Positions 42,708 to 53,944 of a stretch of 64,000 nt of DNA are shown one piece after another (within the stretch, counting starts at the first letter, position 1; each line of letters begins with the position of its first letter). Made by a program: the position numbers and the translations under genes. Under the pieces are notes generated by a model, which saw only the letters and a program-made list of their open reading frames with translations, did no database searches and was not told the DNA's origin. Location: NCBI RefSeq assembly GCF_017591435.1, contig NC_059303.1, forward strand, positions 350,501 to 414,500, read 5' to 3'. The stretch comes from Portunus trituberculatus (Eukaryota > Arthropoda > Malacostraca > Decapoda > Portunidae).

Positions 42708-42740
42708 GAAGTGCGTTCACCTCTTAGTCTAATACATCCT

Positions 42741-43960
42741 GGCCAGTCTCATTTCCTTCATTCGTTCTTCATATGGTAGATCCTTTAATTCTGGCACCAT
42801 CCATGTAGCAATCTTCTGCAGCCTTTCCAATTTTCTTATATCTTTTTTAGAGCTCAGAGACGACACCAATGGTGCATATTCCAGCCTTGGACGTATCATG
42901 CTTGTAATGATTTTTTTTCATCATATCTTTGTTCAGGTATTGAAATGCCACTCTTATTATATTAGTCAACATTTTATATGATAATCCAAATATTTTGCTT
43001 GTGTGTTGTTTGGGGTTCAGATATTCCTGTATGACCACTCCCAGATCTTTTTCCTCTTTAGTCTTTATTATTTGTTCCTCTCCCATCAAATAGTTCCATA
43101 CCCGTCTTTTTTTTACTCTTTCCTAGTTCCATTATGTGACATTCCTTGGCATTAAACTTCAATTTCCACTTCCTACTCCACTCATAGATCTTGTTTATAT
43201 CTTCCTGTAACAGCAGACAGTCCTCTCTGGTTTTGATAACTCTTAGCAGCTTTGCATCATCAGCAAATAAATTTATATAACTATTTATCCCAATGTAAAT
43301 GTCATTTACATAAATCTGAAACATAATGGGGGCTAACACTGACCCTTGTGGCACTCCGCTAGTTACTTTATCCCAAGATGAGTATGTATCTCTGATCACA
43401 ATTCTCATTTCCTTATCCTCCTTTAAATATCAGTATTATGTTGGCTCTCTTCCATTCAGCCCTCGTATTTTCCTTAGCTTCACTTCTTAGCACTTTGTCC
43501 TTTTCCCTCTCCTCTAGGTTCATATCTCTTTTTATCCATATATCCTTGTCTTCAGTATCATCGGACAGCTTCCCTTTCCTAGCCATAATTTCCTTTACTG
43601 CCACTTGGGATTTCATTCTCACTTTCATTGGTCTCCTAACCCCTTCACTGTATCTTTCTAGCCTGATCACTTCCTCCATCTCTTGGTCTAGTTTTTGTGT
43701 GCTGTCTTGAACATGCTAGATAACAGATTTGGCCAATTGTCTCTCTTCACATTCTTTCGTAAATTTGTTTGGATTTTTCTTTCCCTTCATCCCAATAATC
43801 ACGAAGCTTTTCCTCTTATCCACTGTATCTCACACCAGGTCTTCTTTCTCTTTAATTACTTGAATTACAGTGACTTTCGTGTTTTCCTAAATTTTTCTCT
43901 TTACAACCTCTGAAAATTTAACTTTTTCCTCTTCCTGTTCCTGCTTCCATGCATTTTGTA
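42741..43960 (-). mobile_element. LINE family D, 5' part (D2), internally deleted
   Basis: Continues D3 across the P-like insertion. RT thumb 42747-43089 (GEEQIIKTKEEKDLGVVIQE, PKQHTSKIFGLSYKMLTNII), RT core 43058-43408 (MRIVIRDTYSSWDKVTSGVP, SVLAPIMFQIYVND, LFADDAKLLRVI) and ORF1 C-terminus 43413-43679 (VIRLERYSEGVRRPMKVRMK). The frame joins ORF1 straight to EWKRANIILIFKGG of the RT. The endonuclease and the first RT blocks are therefore deleted in this copy, and so is a second stretch of the RT between that motif and MRIVIRD. Confidence 0.8.
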
Positions 43961-43964
43961 GTTC

Positions 43965-43994
43965 CTGCTTGTATTATACAACTAGGTAAATACA
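43965..43994 (+). repeat. Isolated plus-strand LINE tail motif
   Basis: ATACAACTAGGTAAATACAC, the tail of families A-D, stands in plus orientation without an adjacent LINE body on its left; minus-strand D2 lies there instead. Possibly the leftover 3' end of a plus-strand LINE into which D2 inserted. Confidence 0.5.
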
Positions 43995-44604
43995 CAAGCA
44001 TGCATTGAAAATACATCTATGACATGTGAATATAAGCTGAAGCAGACACTGCTTCTCGGTTGCTATCTGCTGCGTAAATAATACTGCAGCACACAAGCTG
44101 TTTTGCATCTCTTAACAACTCAGAAAAGTCATATGACATGGATGATGTAAGAGCTATCAAGTGTATTAGCCTAGTTGCTTAACATTTCTTGATCAAAGGG
44201 CAAAAAATGCCTACCTGTGCTATTGTGATAGAAAAATTTGGGAAAAAATCCTGAAAGTGTCTAACTTATTTGATATCCAGCATATTTAGATCGGATTTAA
44301 CTGTAGTTTACCATACTCTCATGCAAAGTCTTTGTTATTTTGAGGCAGTCTAGTACACATTACTATAATCTCCAGTAATTTGTTATTTTTTATTTGGCAA
44401 AGTGCAAGATCAGCAGTAAATCTATGACATCAAAAAGATGTGAAACCAAAGAATTTCTATAATGTGTCTTAATTAGTTCATTCTGCTTCATAAAATTTTC
44501 AGGATAATCCTGCTATTATCAGCTCTTCACTTGACATGTCTTCTACATTCATCAGTCCAGATTGCTCTATTCTTGTCCTTACATGCTTGCAACTCAATAC
44601 AAAC
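43995..44604. other. No gene seen; possible intron
   Basis: AT-rich DNA downstream of the candidate host exon (which is on the minus strand). No element was recognised. Confidence 0.4.
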
Positions 44605-44775
44605 CTTGCCCTGATCATTCCTCAGGTACTTCAGCATGTGTGTGTATCCTTTGAGAGCCTTGAGCTTCTCCCCAAGTTGCTCCAGGAGGTCACAGCGGGC
44701 CCAGTGGTAGTCCAGGTTTTCAGGGTTAGCCTTGATGGCACGACCCCAACAGAACACAGCTTGCTGGATGTTTTC
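44605..44775 (-). CDS. Candidate host exon encoding a TPR segment
   Basis: On the minus strand an acceptor TTTGTCAG is followed by 57 in-phase codons and a donor AAG/GTTTGT. The peptide includes NIQQAVFCWGRAIKANPENL and LLEQLGEKLKALKGYTHMLK, a helix pair with TPR spacing (W/A/Y/P positions). Wording and spacing resemble a TPR of the TFIIIC subunit GTF3C3 (Tfc4), but from one exon I would not assign it. GC-rich codons, clean splice sites and no stops contrast with the surrounding transposon remnants, so it looks like host coding DNA. The LINE array upstream would then lie in, or next to, an intron. Confidence 0.6.
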
Positions 44776-44855
44776 CTGACAAAGATCTCTATATTAGTGA
44801 AGTCTTTCCTAAAACTTTGTCACTAAAGTCACATCTATGATATCAATAAGTAATA

Positions 44856-44857
<2 letters not shown>

Positions 44858-44894
<37 letters not shown>
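44858..44894. repeat. (AC)n carrying LINE B2
   Basis: Uninterrupted AC run. LINE B2 starts on its right end. Confidence 0.9.
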
Positions 44895-44896
<2 letters not shown>

Positions 44897-45058
44897 TGAG
44901 TTGAGAAAGGAGGCTTTGAAAAATAATGAAGAGAGGACAGAAGAGGAGAAGAAAGAGTTTTTCTGGAGAATCTTGGATATGAGACTGAGGAAGTGGTTCA
45001 TAACCCAGAAAAGTACAGTAAGAAAGGACTAAAGAAACTTACGTATGAGCGGAATGTA

Positions 45059-46174
45059 ATGTATTCCAACATAAATGGAGTGATATCGGGGATTTTAGAA
45101 CTCAACGATTACTTGAGGGACAAGAACCCAGATATTGTGGGTCTTACTGAAACAAAACTGAGAGAGGGAGAAGACCTGATGATGGTTGGAGAAGGGAAAT
45201 ATAATGTTTGGAAAAGAAATAGAGTAGGTAAGATGGGAGGAGGAGTGATGTTGCTGGTTAAAAAAGATATAAAGGTGGATCAAGTGAAAGAAGGTATGGG
45301 AAAGGCAGAAGTGCTAAAGATCAGAGCAGAAACTAATGAAGGAAAAAAGAGGCACTACATAGTGGTGTACGTATCACCTAAGACAAATGCATGGTCAGTA
45401 CAGGAATATGAAGAAATGATAAGTGATACAGGAACATGTCTGGAAGAAATGTTGGGTGGCTGTGAACGAACTATAATGATGGGAGATTTTAATTGTAAAG
45501 AGGTGTGTTGGGAGGACTGGTCAATGGAAGGATCAGAGACAACATGGCGAAATACACTATTGACACTGGCAATGGAAAATGTGTTAACTCAGTGGGTCAA
45601 AGAAGATACTAGGTTTGGAGGAGAGGGAGCATCGTCAAGACTGGACTTGGTCTTTAGTACAGAGCCAATGGTCATTGAGGAGATGAGGGTGGAGTGCCCT
45701 TTAGCAAAGAGTGATCATGGAGTTTTGGAGTTCAAGGTGATAGATGAAGAGAAATCTAGAAGAAATGAAGAATATAAAGTGGGAAGATGGAATTATGCCA
45801 AGACAGATTTTGGAAACCTAAAGAAATTCTTTCAAGAGACAAATTGGATGAAATTCAAGAGTGCTATGGGAGCAAATGAAAAGTGGAAGGAATTTATAAA
45901 AATATACAAAGAAGGTGAGAAAAAATTTGTACCAATAAGACAACATAGAGAAGTTGGAAAGCAGGACTGGTTTAACGATAGATGTGAAAAGGCTAGAACA
46001 AGAAAAGAGGATGCATGGAAGAGGTGGAGAAGGAAAAGACGGATTAAGCAGTGGGAAAGTTACAAAAGAGCAAGAAATGAATATGTGTTGATTAGAAGAG
46101 AAGAAAGAAAGAAACAAGAAAAGGATATAATTGATAAATGTAAAGACCAACCAAGGCTTTTTACAGACATGTGA
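45059..46174 (+). CDS. LINE B2 ORF2, APE endonuclease and linker
   Basis: Open from before the likely start (MYSNINGVISGILELNDYLR at 45059) to a frameshift near 46160. Endonuclease motifs: NPDIVGLTETKLREG (Glu), GGGVMLLVKKDI, YIVVYVSPKTNAW, IMMGDFNCKEVCWEDW (Asp-Asn), RLDLVFSTEP and AKSDHGVLEFKV (Asp-His). The linker has KFVPIRQHREVGKQDWFNDR and a basic coil (EDAWKRWRRKRRIKQWESYK). The ORF1 stop of this family is the TAA at 45030-45032, 26 bases upstream, so no stop-start overlap as in family A. Confidence 0.9.
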   Translation: MYSNINGVISGILELNDYLRDKNPDIVGLTETKLREGEDLMMVGEGKYNVWKRNRVGKMGGGVMLLVKKDIKVDQVKEGMGKAEVLKIRAETNEGKKRHYIVVYVSPKTNAWSVQEYEEMISDTGTCLEEMLGGCERTIMMGDFNCKEVCWEDWSMEGSETTWRNTLLTLAMENVLTQWVKEDTRFGGEGASSRLDLVFSTEPMVIEEMRVECPLAKSDHGVLEFKVIDEEKSRRNEEYKVGRWNYAKTDFGNLKKFFQETNWMKFKSAMGANEKWKEFIKIYKEGEKKFVPIRQHREVGKQDWFNDRCEKARTRKEDAWKRWRRKRRIKQWESYKRARNEYVLIRREERKKQEKDIIDKCKDQPRLFTDM

Positions 46175-47868
46175 ACAACAACATCAAAAATAGAGAAAGT
46201 ATTGAAAGTTTAGAAGTAAATGGAGTATGCAGTGAAGATCCCAGGGAAATGGCAGAGGCTATGAATAGATGCTTTCGGAAGGTATTCACAAAGGAGACTG
46301 CTTTTGACAAACCACTGGTAATGGAACAGAAAGGGATTATGAAGGAGTTTCAAGTAACTGTGGAGGAGATCAAGAATATGATGGGGAGTTTAGAAGTGAG
46401 AAAAGCTGTGAGACCTGATGGGGTATCAGGATGGATTTTAAGAGAATGCAGGGAGCAACTGGCAGAAAAAGTTTGTGAAGTAATTGATGCCTCATTAAGG
46501 AAGGTGTAGTGCCCCAAGACTGGAAAAGAGCTAACATTGTCCCAATCTATAAATCAGGTAACAAGAGAGACCCATTGAACTATAGACCAGTGTCACTTAC
46601 AAGTGTGGTAGCTAAGATGTGTGAGAGGGTGGTGAAGAATAGATGGACAGACTTCTTGGAGAAAATGACATACTTTGTGAGTGTCAATTTGGTTTTAGAA
46701 AAGGGCGTTCATGCACGACAAACCTGATATGTTACTATTCGAGGGTGATAGATGTAATACAGGAAAGAGATGGTTGGGCTGATGGAATATATCTGGATTT
46801 AAAAAGGCCTTTGATAAGGTACCACACGGAGACTGATCTGGAAACTTGAAATGGTAGGAGGAGTGCATGGCAGTTTACTAAAATGGATGGAAGACTTTTG
46901 GTAGGAAGAGAAATGAGAACAATAATTAAGGACAGACCATCAGAATGGGGCTTGGTGGAGAGTGGAGTTCCACAGGGATCAGTGTTGGCACCAGTAATGT
47001 TCGCGGTCTACATAAATGACATGGTGGATGGGGTGTCCAGTTATGTGAGCCTATTTGCAGACGATGCAAAATTGTTAAGAAAAGTGAGATGTGACAAAGA
47101 TTGCGAACTATTCCAGGAAGACTTGGACAGAATATGGAAATGGAGCTGTACATGGCAAATGGAGTTCAACACGACAAAATGCAAGAAAATAGAGTTTGGC
47201 AAGAGTGAAAGAAGAATCAGGAGTATGTACAAGATAGGAAATGAAGACATAAAATCCAGTCATGAAGAAAAAGACCTTGGGGTGACAATTACCAATGACC
47301 TATCGCCAGAGAGACATATAAACAAAATAATTGGAGAAGTATTGAACTTATTGAGGAACATAAGAGTGGCGTTCGATATTTAGATGAAGAAATGATGAAG
47401 AAAATAATTACTGCAATGATAAGACCGAGGCTTGAATATGCAACAATACAGTGGGCTACGAACTTAAAGAAACACATAAGGAAACTAGAGAAAGTACAGA
47501 GGGCTGCAACAAAAATGGTGCCTGACTTAAGAGATTTGACTTATGAAGACAGACTGAAAAGAATGCAACTTCCGACCCTGGAAAACAGAAGAGAAAGGAG
47601 AGACCTGATAGCAATATACAGAGTGATGATTGGCATGGAAAAAATGGATAGGGAAGATCTGTGTATGTGGAATGAAAGAATGTCGAGAGGGCATGGGAAA
47701 AACTAAAATGGCCACTTATAGGAGAGATGTGAAAAATATAGCTTCCTCATAGAAGGGTGGAAGCATGGAATAGTTTAGACGTGGAAGTGGTCAACGCAAG
47801 GAATATTCATGATTTTAAGAAAAAGCTGGACATTAATAGATATGGAGACGGGACAACACGAGCATAGC
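46171..47868 (+). pseudogene. LINE B2 ORF2, reverse transcriptase
   Basis: RT spread over frames 46171-46509, 46509-46727, 46643-46849, 46883-47383 and 47392-47706. Motifs: VSGWILRECREQLAEKVCEV, NYRPVSLTSVVAKMCERVV, CQFGFRKGRSCTTNLICYYS, SGVPQGSVLAPVMFAVYIND, LFADDAKLLRKV, EEKDLGVTITNDLSPERHIN and VQRAATKMVPDLRDLTYEDR. GPDG is RPDG here (AVRPDGVSG). The break at 46500 (AAGGAAGG) and the one at 46663 (GAGAAAATGAC) are one-base run changes. Confidence 0.85.
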
Positions 47869-47922
47869 TCTTTTCCCGTATGTTACAATTAGGTAAATAC
47901 AATTAGGTAAATACACACACAC

Positions 47923-49650
47923 ATCAAAAATAGAGAAAGTATTGAAAGTTTAGAAGTAAATGGAGTATGCAGTGAGGATCCCAGGGAAATGGCAGAGGCT
48001 ATGAATGGATGCTTTCGGAAGGTATTCACAAAGGAGACTGCTTTTGACAAACCACTGGTAATGGAACAAAAAGGGATTATGAAGGAGTTTCAAGTAACTG
48101 TGGAGGAGATCAAGAATATGATGGGGAGTTTAGAAGTGAGAAAAGCTGTGGGACCTGATGGGGTATCAGGATGGATTTTAAGAGAATGCAGGAGCAACTG
48201 GCAGAAAAAGTTTGTGAAGTAATTGATGCCTCATTAAGGAAGGTGTAGTGCCCCAAGACTGGAAAAGAGCTAACATTGTCCCAATTTATAAATCAGGTAA
48301 CAAGAGAGACCCATTGAACTATAGACCAGTGTCACTTACAAGTGTGGTAGCTAAGATGCGTGAGAGGGTGGTGAAGAATAGATGGACAGACTTCTTGGAG
48401 AAAATGACATACTTTGTGAGTGTCAATTTGGTTTTAGAAAAGGGCGTTCATGCACGACAAACCTGATATGTTACTATTCGAGGGTGATAGATGTAATACA
48501 GGAAAGAGATGGTTGGGCTGATGGAATATATCTGGATTTAAAAAAGGCCTTTGATAAGGTACCACACCGGAGACTGATCTGGAAACTTGAAATGGTAGGA
48601 GGAGTGCATGGCAGTTTACTAAAATGGATGGAAGACTTTTGGTAGGAAGAGAAATGAGAACAATAATTAAGGACAGACCATCAGAATGGGGCTTGGTGGA
48701 GAGTGGAGTTCCACAGGGATCAGTGTTGGCACCAGTAATGTTCGCGGTCTACATAAATGACATGGTGGATGGGGTGTCCAGTTATGTGAGCCTATTTGCA
48801 GACGATGCAAAATTGTTAAGAAAAGTGAGATGTGACAAAGATTGCGAACTACTCCAGGAAGACTTGGACAGAATATGGAAATGGAGCTGTACATGGCAAA
48901 TGGAGTTCAACACGACAAAATGCAAGAAATTAGAGTTTGGCAAGAGTGAAAGAAGAATCAGGAGTATGTACAAGATAGGAAATGAAGACATAAAACCAGT
49001 CATGAAGAAAAGACCTTGGGGTGACAATTACCAATGACCTATCGCCAGAGAGACATATAAACAAAATAATTGGAGAAGTATTGAACTTATTGAGGAACAT
49101 AAGAGTGGCGTTCAGATATTTAGATGAAGAAATGATGAAGAAAATAATTACTGCAATGATAAGACTGAGGCTTGAATATGCAACAATACAGTGGGCTCAA
49201 CTTAAAGAAACACATAAGGAAACTAGAGAAAGTACAGAGGGCTGCAACAAAATGGTGCCTGACTTAAGAGATTTGACTTATGAAGACAGACTGAACAGAA
49301 TGCAACTTCCGACCCTGGAAAACAGAAGAGAAAGGGGAGACCTGATAGCAATATACAGAGTGATGATTGGCATGGAAAAATGGATAGGGAAGATCTGTGT
49401 ATGTGGAATGAAAGAATGTCGAGAGGGCATGGGAAAAACTAAAATGGCCACTTATAGGAGAGATGTGAAAAAATATAGCTTCCCTCATAGAAGGGTGGAA
49501 GCATGGAATAGTTTAGACGTGGAAGTGGTCAACGCAAGGAATATTCATGATTTTAAGAAAAAGCTGGACATTAATAGATATGGAGACGGGACAACACGAG
49601 CATAGCTCTTTTCCCGTATGTTACAATTAGGTAAATACAATTAGGTAAAT
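47923..49650 (+). mobile_element. LINE family B copy 3 (B3), 5'-truncated
   Basis: Starts on an 11-base (AC)n within the linker (ATCAAAAATAGAGAAAG, equal to 51976 of B4); ends in the doubled tail (49623-49650) and (AC)n 49651-49676. RT only. Confidence 0.9.
47989..49605 (+). pseudogene. LINE B3 reverse transcriptase
   Basis: Same RT as B2 in frames 47989-48222, 48248-48466, 48382-48645, 48624-49037 and 49021-49605. The core motif LFADDAKLLRKV lies in 48624-49037. The last frame keeps the C-terminus unbroken to the stop (FKKKLDINRYGDGTTRA), which gives the family's true ORF2 end. Here GPDGVSG is intact, while one G missing in GCAGGAGCAACTGG shifts the frame. Confidence 0.85.
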
Positions 49651-49676
49651 ACACACACACACACACACACACACAC
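49651..49676. repeat. (AC)n between LINEs B3 and B4
   Basis: 26-base AC run joining the B3 tail directly to the B4 5' UTR. Confidence 0.95.
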
Positions 49677-49904
49677 GGGACATCGTCGATGGCGGATGTG
49701 GTCGCTGAGCTCCAGAGCAATCATCTCTAATTCTACAGTTACCATTGCCTAAGAGTAACCAAGGTGGGAAAGGAGCTGGTAATGTTTGTCCCGTCTCCAT
49801 ATAGTCATGTTAACTGTTGATTAGCAAAATAATGTCCAGGGAAGGTAAATATAAACTGTAGCCTGCGTTTGAGCCATCAGCTGGTTTGTTTACATCTGCG
49901 CAAC

Positions 49905-50840
49905 ATGGCGGCCGTGAACTCGAAAGATGAATCAGACTTCACAGGATTTCAAGGAATAATGGAGAAGAGCGCTTATGTGAAGAAAATTCTGGAGTTGGAA
50001 GGTAAAATTGAAAACTGTTTGAAAAGTATGGGGGCCTGGAAACGAGTTATGACAATGTAATGAAAGAGTGTGCCGATATGAAGAAGGAAAATGAAGCACT
50101 GAAAGAGGAAGTTAAGCTAATTAAAGTGAATTGCGAAAATGTGGAGAATCTCTAGGAAAAGTGATGGAGAAGCAGGCTGAATGGAAAAAAAGTCAGGAAG
50201 TGGAAAGAAAGGAGGTAAATTACAAAGTTGCAAGTCTGGAAAAGGAAATCAAAGAGTCTGGGGAGAAAACTTTGGGCCTTGCTGAAATTATAGATCAACA
50301 GATCATAGAAGAGAAGATTGCTGAGAAAGTGGTGAAGGTTATTAAATCAAATGAGACATTGGTGAGGGAAACTGTAGACAAAAAGAGATGTGTGGTGATA
50401 TTTGGTGTGGAGGAGGATAAGACACCGAGTAAAATGGAGAGAGAGAAAACATAAAAAGGTGATAAATAATATCATTAATGTGGTGCAGGAGGAGGAAAAG
50501 ACCTAGTACAAGAAATAGAGGACTTCCATAGAATTGGAAAGTTCACAAGAGAAGGTATGAGGCCAATAAGAATCAAACTTAAGTCACAAAAGGATGTAGA
50601 TGAATTGGTGGAGAAGTCATGGAGGCTAGCCCAGCAGGAAACAACAAGGAAGATTTGGTTGAGAAGAGATCTCGGTGAAAAGGAAAGAGAAATGTTAAAT
50701 GAGTTGAGAAAGGAGGCTTTGAAAAAAATGAAGAGAGGACAGAAGAGGAGAAGAAAGAGTTTTTCTGGAGAATCTTGGATATGAGACTGAGGAAGTGGTT
50801 CATAACCCAGAAAAGTACAGCAAGAAAGGACTAAAGAAAC
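49905..50840 (+). pseudogene. LINE B4 ORF1
   Basis: Starts MAAVNSKDESDFTGFQGIME. A frameshift after WKRVMTM leads to a coiled coil (ECADMKKENEALKEEVKLIK, and from VMEKQAEWKKSQ), then the RRM-like part (KKRCVVIFGVEEDKTPSKME; DFHRIGKFTREGMRPIRIKL) and WLRRDLGEKEREMLNELRKE. The last part runs in a shifted frame; B2 shows the intended end (EEEKKEFFWRILDMRLRKWF). Likely RNA-binding and multimerising protein. Confidence 0.75.
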
Positions 50841-50860
50841 TTACGTATGAGCGGAATGTA

Positions 50861-53657
50861 ATGTATTCCAACATAAATGGAGTGATATCGGGATTTTAGA
50901 ACTCAACGATTACTTGAGGGACAAGAACCCAGATATTGTGGGTCTTACTGAAACAAAACTGAGAGAGGAGAAGACCTGATGATGGTTGGAGAAGGAAATA
51001 TAATGTTTGGAAAAGAAATAGAGTAGGTAAGATGGGAGGAGGAGTGATGTTGCTGGTTAAAAAGATATAAAGGTGGATCAAGTGAAAGAAGGTATGGGAA
51101 AGGCAGAAGTGCTAAAGATCAGAGCAGAAACTAATGAAGGAAAAAGAGGCACTACATAGTGGTGTACGTACCACCTAAGACAAATGCATGGTCAGTACAG
51201 GAATATGAAGAAATGATAAGTGATACAGGAACATGTCTGGAAGAAATGTTGGGTGGCTGTGAACGAACTATAATGATGGGAGATTTTAATTGTAAAGAGG
51301 TGTGTTGGGAGGACTGGTCAATGGAAGGATCAGAGACAACATGGGAAATACACTATTGACACTGGCAATGGAAAATGTGTTAACTCAGTGGGTCAAAGAA
51401 GATACTAGGTTTGGAGGAGAGGGAGCATCGTCAAGACTGGACTTGGTCTTTAGTACAGAGCCAATGGTCATTGAGGAGATGAGGGTGGAGTGCCCTTTAG
51501 CAAAGAGTGATCATGCAGTTTTGGAGTTCAAGGTGATAGATGAAGAGAAATCTAGAAGAAATGAAGAATATAAAGTGGGAAGATGGAATTATGCCAAGAC
51601 AGATTTTGGAAACCTAAAGAAATTCTTTCAAGAGACAAATTGGATGAAATTCAAGAGTGCTAAGGAGCAAATGAAAAGTGGAAGGAATTTATAAAAATAT
51701 ACAAAGAAGGTGAGAAAAATTTGTACCAATAAGACAACATAGAGAAGTTGGAAAGCAGGACTGGTTTAACGATAGATGTGAAAAGGCTAGAACAAGAAAA
51801 GAGGATGCATGGAAGAGGTGGAGAAGGAAAAGACGGATTAAGCAGTGGGAAAGTTACAAAAGAGCAAGAAATGAATATGTGTTGATTAGAAGAGAAGAAA
51901 GAAAGAAACAAGAAAAGGATATAATTGATAAATGTAAAGACCAACCAAGGCTTTTTACAGACATGTGAACAACAACATCAAAAATAGAGAAAGTATTGAA
52001 AGTTTAGAAGTAAATGGAGTATGCAGTGAAGATCCCAGGAAATGGCAGAGGCTATGAATGGATGCTTTCGGAAGGTATTCACAAAGGAGACTGCTTTTGA
52101 CAAACCACTGGTAATGGAACAGAAAGGGATTATGAAGGAGTTTCAAGTAACTGTGGAGGAGATCAAGAATATGATGGGGAGTTTAGAAGTGAGAAAAGCT
52201 GTGGGACCTGATGGGGTATCAGGATGGATTTTAAGAGAATGCAGGAGCAACTGGCAGAAAAAGTTTGTGAAGTAATTGATGCCTCATTAAGGGAAGGTGT
52301 AGTGCCCCAAGACTGGAAAAGAGCTAACATTGTCCCAATCTATAAATCAGGTAACAAGAGAGACCCATTGAACTATAGACCAGTGTCACTTACAAGTGTG
52401 GTAGCTAAGATGTGTGAGAGGGTGGTGAAGAATAGATGGACAGACTTCTTGGAGAAAATGACATACTTTGTGAGTGTCAATTTGGTTTTAGAAAAGGGCG
52501 TTCATGCACGACAAACCTGATATGTTACTATTCGAGGGTGATAGATGTAATACAGGAAAGAGATGGTTGGGCTGATGGAATATATCTGGATTTAAAAAAG
52601 GCCTTTGATAAGGTACCACACCGGAGACTGATCTGGAAACTTGAAATGGTAGGAGGAGTGCATGGCAGTTTACTAAAATGGATGGAAGACTTTTGGTAGG
52701 AAGAGAAATGAGAACAATAATTAAGGACAGACCATCAGAATGGGGCTTGGTGGAGAGTGGAGTTCCACAGGGATCAGTGTTGGCACCAGTAATGTTCGCG
52801 GTCTACATAAATGACATGGTGGATGGGGTGTCCAGTTATGTGAGCCTATTTGCAGACGATGCAAAATTGTTAAGAAAAGTGAGATGTGACAAAGATTGCG
52901 AACTACTCCAGGAAGACTTGGACAGAATATGGAAATGGAGCTGTACATGGCAAATGGAGTTCAACACGACAAAATGCAAGAAAATAGAGTTTGGCAAGAG
53001 TGAAAGAAGAATCAGGAGTATGTACAAGATAGGAAATGAAGACATAAAACCAGTCATGAAGAAAAGACCTTGGGGTGACAATTACCAATGACCTATCGCC
53101 AGAGAGACATATAAACAAAATAATTGGAGAAGTATTGAACTTATTGAGGAACATAAGAGTGGCGTTCGATATTTAGATGAAGAAATGATGAAGAAAATAA
53201 TTACTGCAATGATAAGACCGAGGCTTGAATATGCAACAATACAGTGGGCTCAAAACTTAAAGAAACACATAAGGAAACTAGAGAAAGTACAGAGGGCTGC
53301 AACAAAATGGTGCCTGACTTAAGAGATTTGACTTATGAAGACAGACTGAAAAGAATGCAACTTCCGACCCTGGAAAACAGAAGAGAAAGGGGAGACCTGA
53401 TAGCAATATACAGAGTGATGATTGGCATGGAAAAATGGATAGGGAAGATCTGTGTATGTGGAATGAAAGAATGTCGAGAGGGCATGGGAAAAACTAAAAT
53501 GGCCACTTATAGGAGAGATGTGAAAAATATAGCTTCCTCATAGAAGGGTGGAAGCATGGAATAGTTTAGACGTGGAAGTGGTCAACGCAAGGAATATTCA
53601 TGATTTTAAGAAAAGCTGGACATTAATAGATATGGAGACGGGACAACACGAGCATAG
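50861..53657 (+). pseudogene. LINE B4 ORF2, endonuclease and reverse transcriptase
   Basis: Same protein as B2 in about ten frames. Endonuclease MYSNINGV near 50861, VVYVPPKTNAW and IMMGDFNCKEVCWEDW at 51159-51359, then LDLVFSTEP and AKSDHAVLEFKV. RT: VRKAVGPDGVSGWILREC, NYRPVSLTSVV, QFGFRKGRSC, FDKVPHRRL, SGVPQGSVLAPVMF and LFADDAKLL (52678-53091). Breaks against B2 are nearly all one-base losses in runs: G4 to G3 at 50889, G3 to G2 at 50967, A6 to A5 at 51060 and 51143. Confidence 0.85.
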
Positions 53658-53701
53658 CTCTTTTCCGTATGTTACAATTAGGTAAATACAATTAGGTAAA
53701 T

Positions 53702-53721
53702 ACACACACACACACACACAA
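53702..53721. repeat. (AC)n between LINEs B4 and B5
   Basis: 20-base AC run joining the B4 tail to the B5 5' UTR. Confidence 0.95.
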
Positions 53722-53944
53722 CATCGTCGATGGCGGATGTGGTCGCTGAGCTCCAGAGCAATCATCTCTAATTCTACAGTTACCATTGCCTAAGAGTAAC
53801 CAAGGTGGGAAAGGAGCTGGTAATGTTTGTCCCGTCTCCATATAGTCATGTTAACTGTTGATTAGCAAAATAATGTCCAGGAAGGTAAATATAAACTGTA
53901 GCCTGCGTTTGAGCCATCAGCTGGTTTGTTTACATCTGCGCAAC

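Larger units (their letters stand above)
35656..42740 (+). mobile_element. THAP/P-like DNA transposon with 31-bp inverted repeats
   Basis: Both ends begin GATGTATTAGACTAAGAGGT and continue to a perfect 31-bp inverted repeat (35658-35688 and 42708-42738). The insertion splits one LINE-D protein: GLPALQDRRE on the left and EERMKEMRL on the right. About 8 bases are duplicated imperfectly (CAGTCCCA left, CAGTCTCA right), as in P elements. The left part encodes a THAP domain. Without the DIRS insertion (36162-42226) the element is only about 1 kb, so most of its transposase is missing. Confidence 0.75.
44895..47911 (+). mobile_element. LINE family B copy 2 (B2), 5'-truncated
   Basis: Starts on (AC)n within ORF1 (AAATGAGTTGAGAAAGG, equal to 50698 of B4) and ends in tail ACAATTAGGTAAATAC (twice; 47884-47912), then a short (AC)n (47912-47922). 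It is the best-preserved family-B endonuclease. Confidence 0.9.
49677..53701 (+). mobile_element. LINE family B copy 4 (B4), full length, ~4.0 kb
   Basis: 5' UTR starts (GGGA)CATCGTCGATGGCGGATG right on (AC)n; ORF1 49905-50840; ORF2 50861-53657; doubled tail, then (AC)n 53702-53721. It is nearly identical to B5, with a start-to-start period of 4041 bases. Confidence 0.9.
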
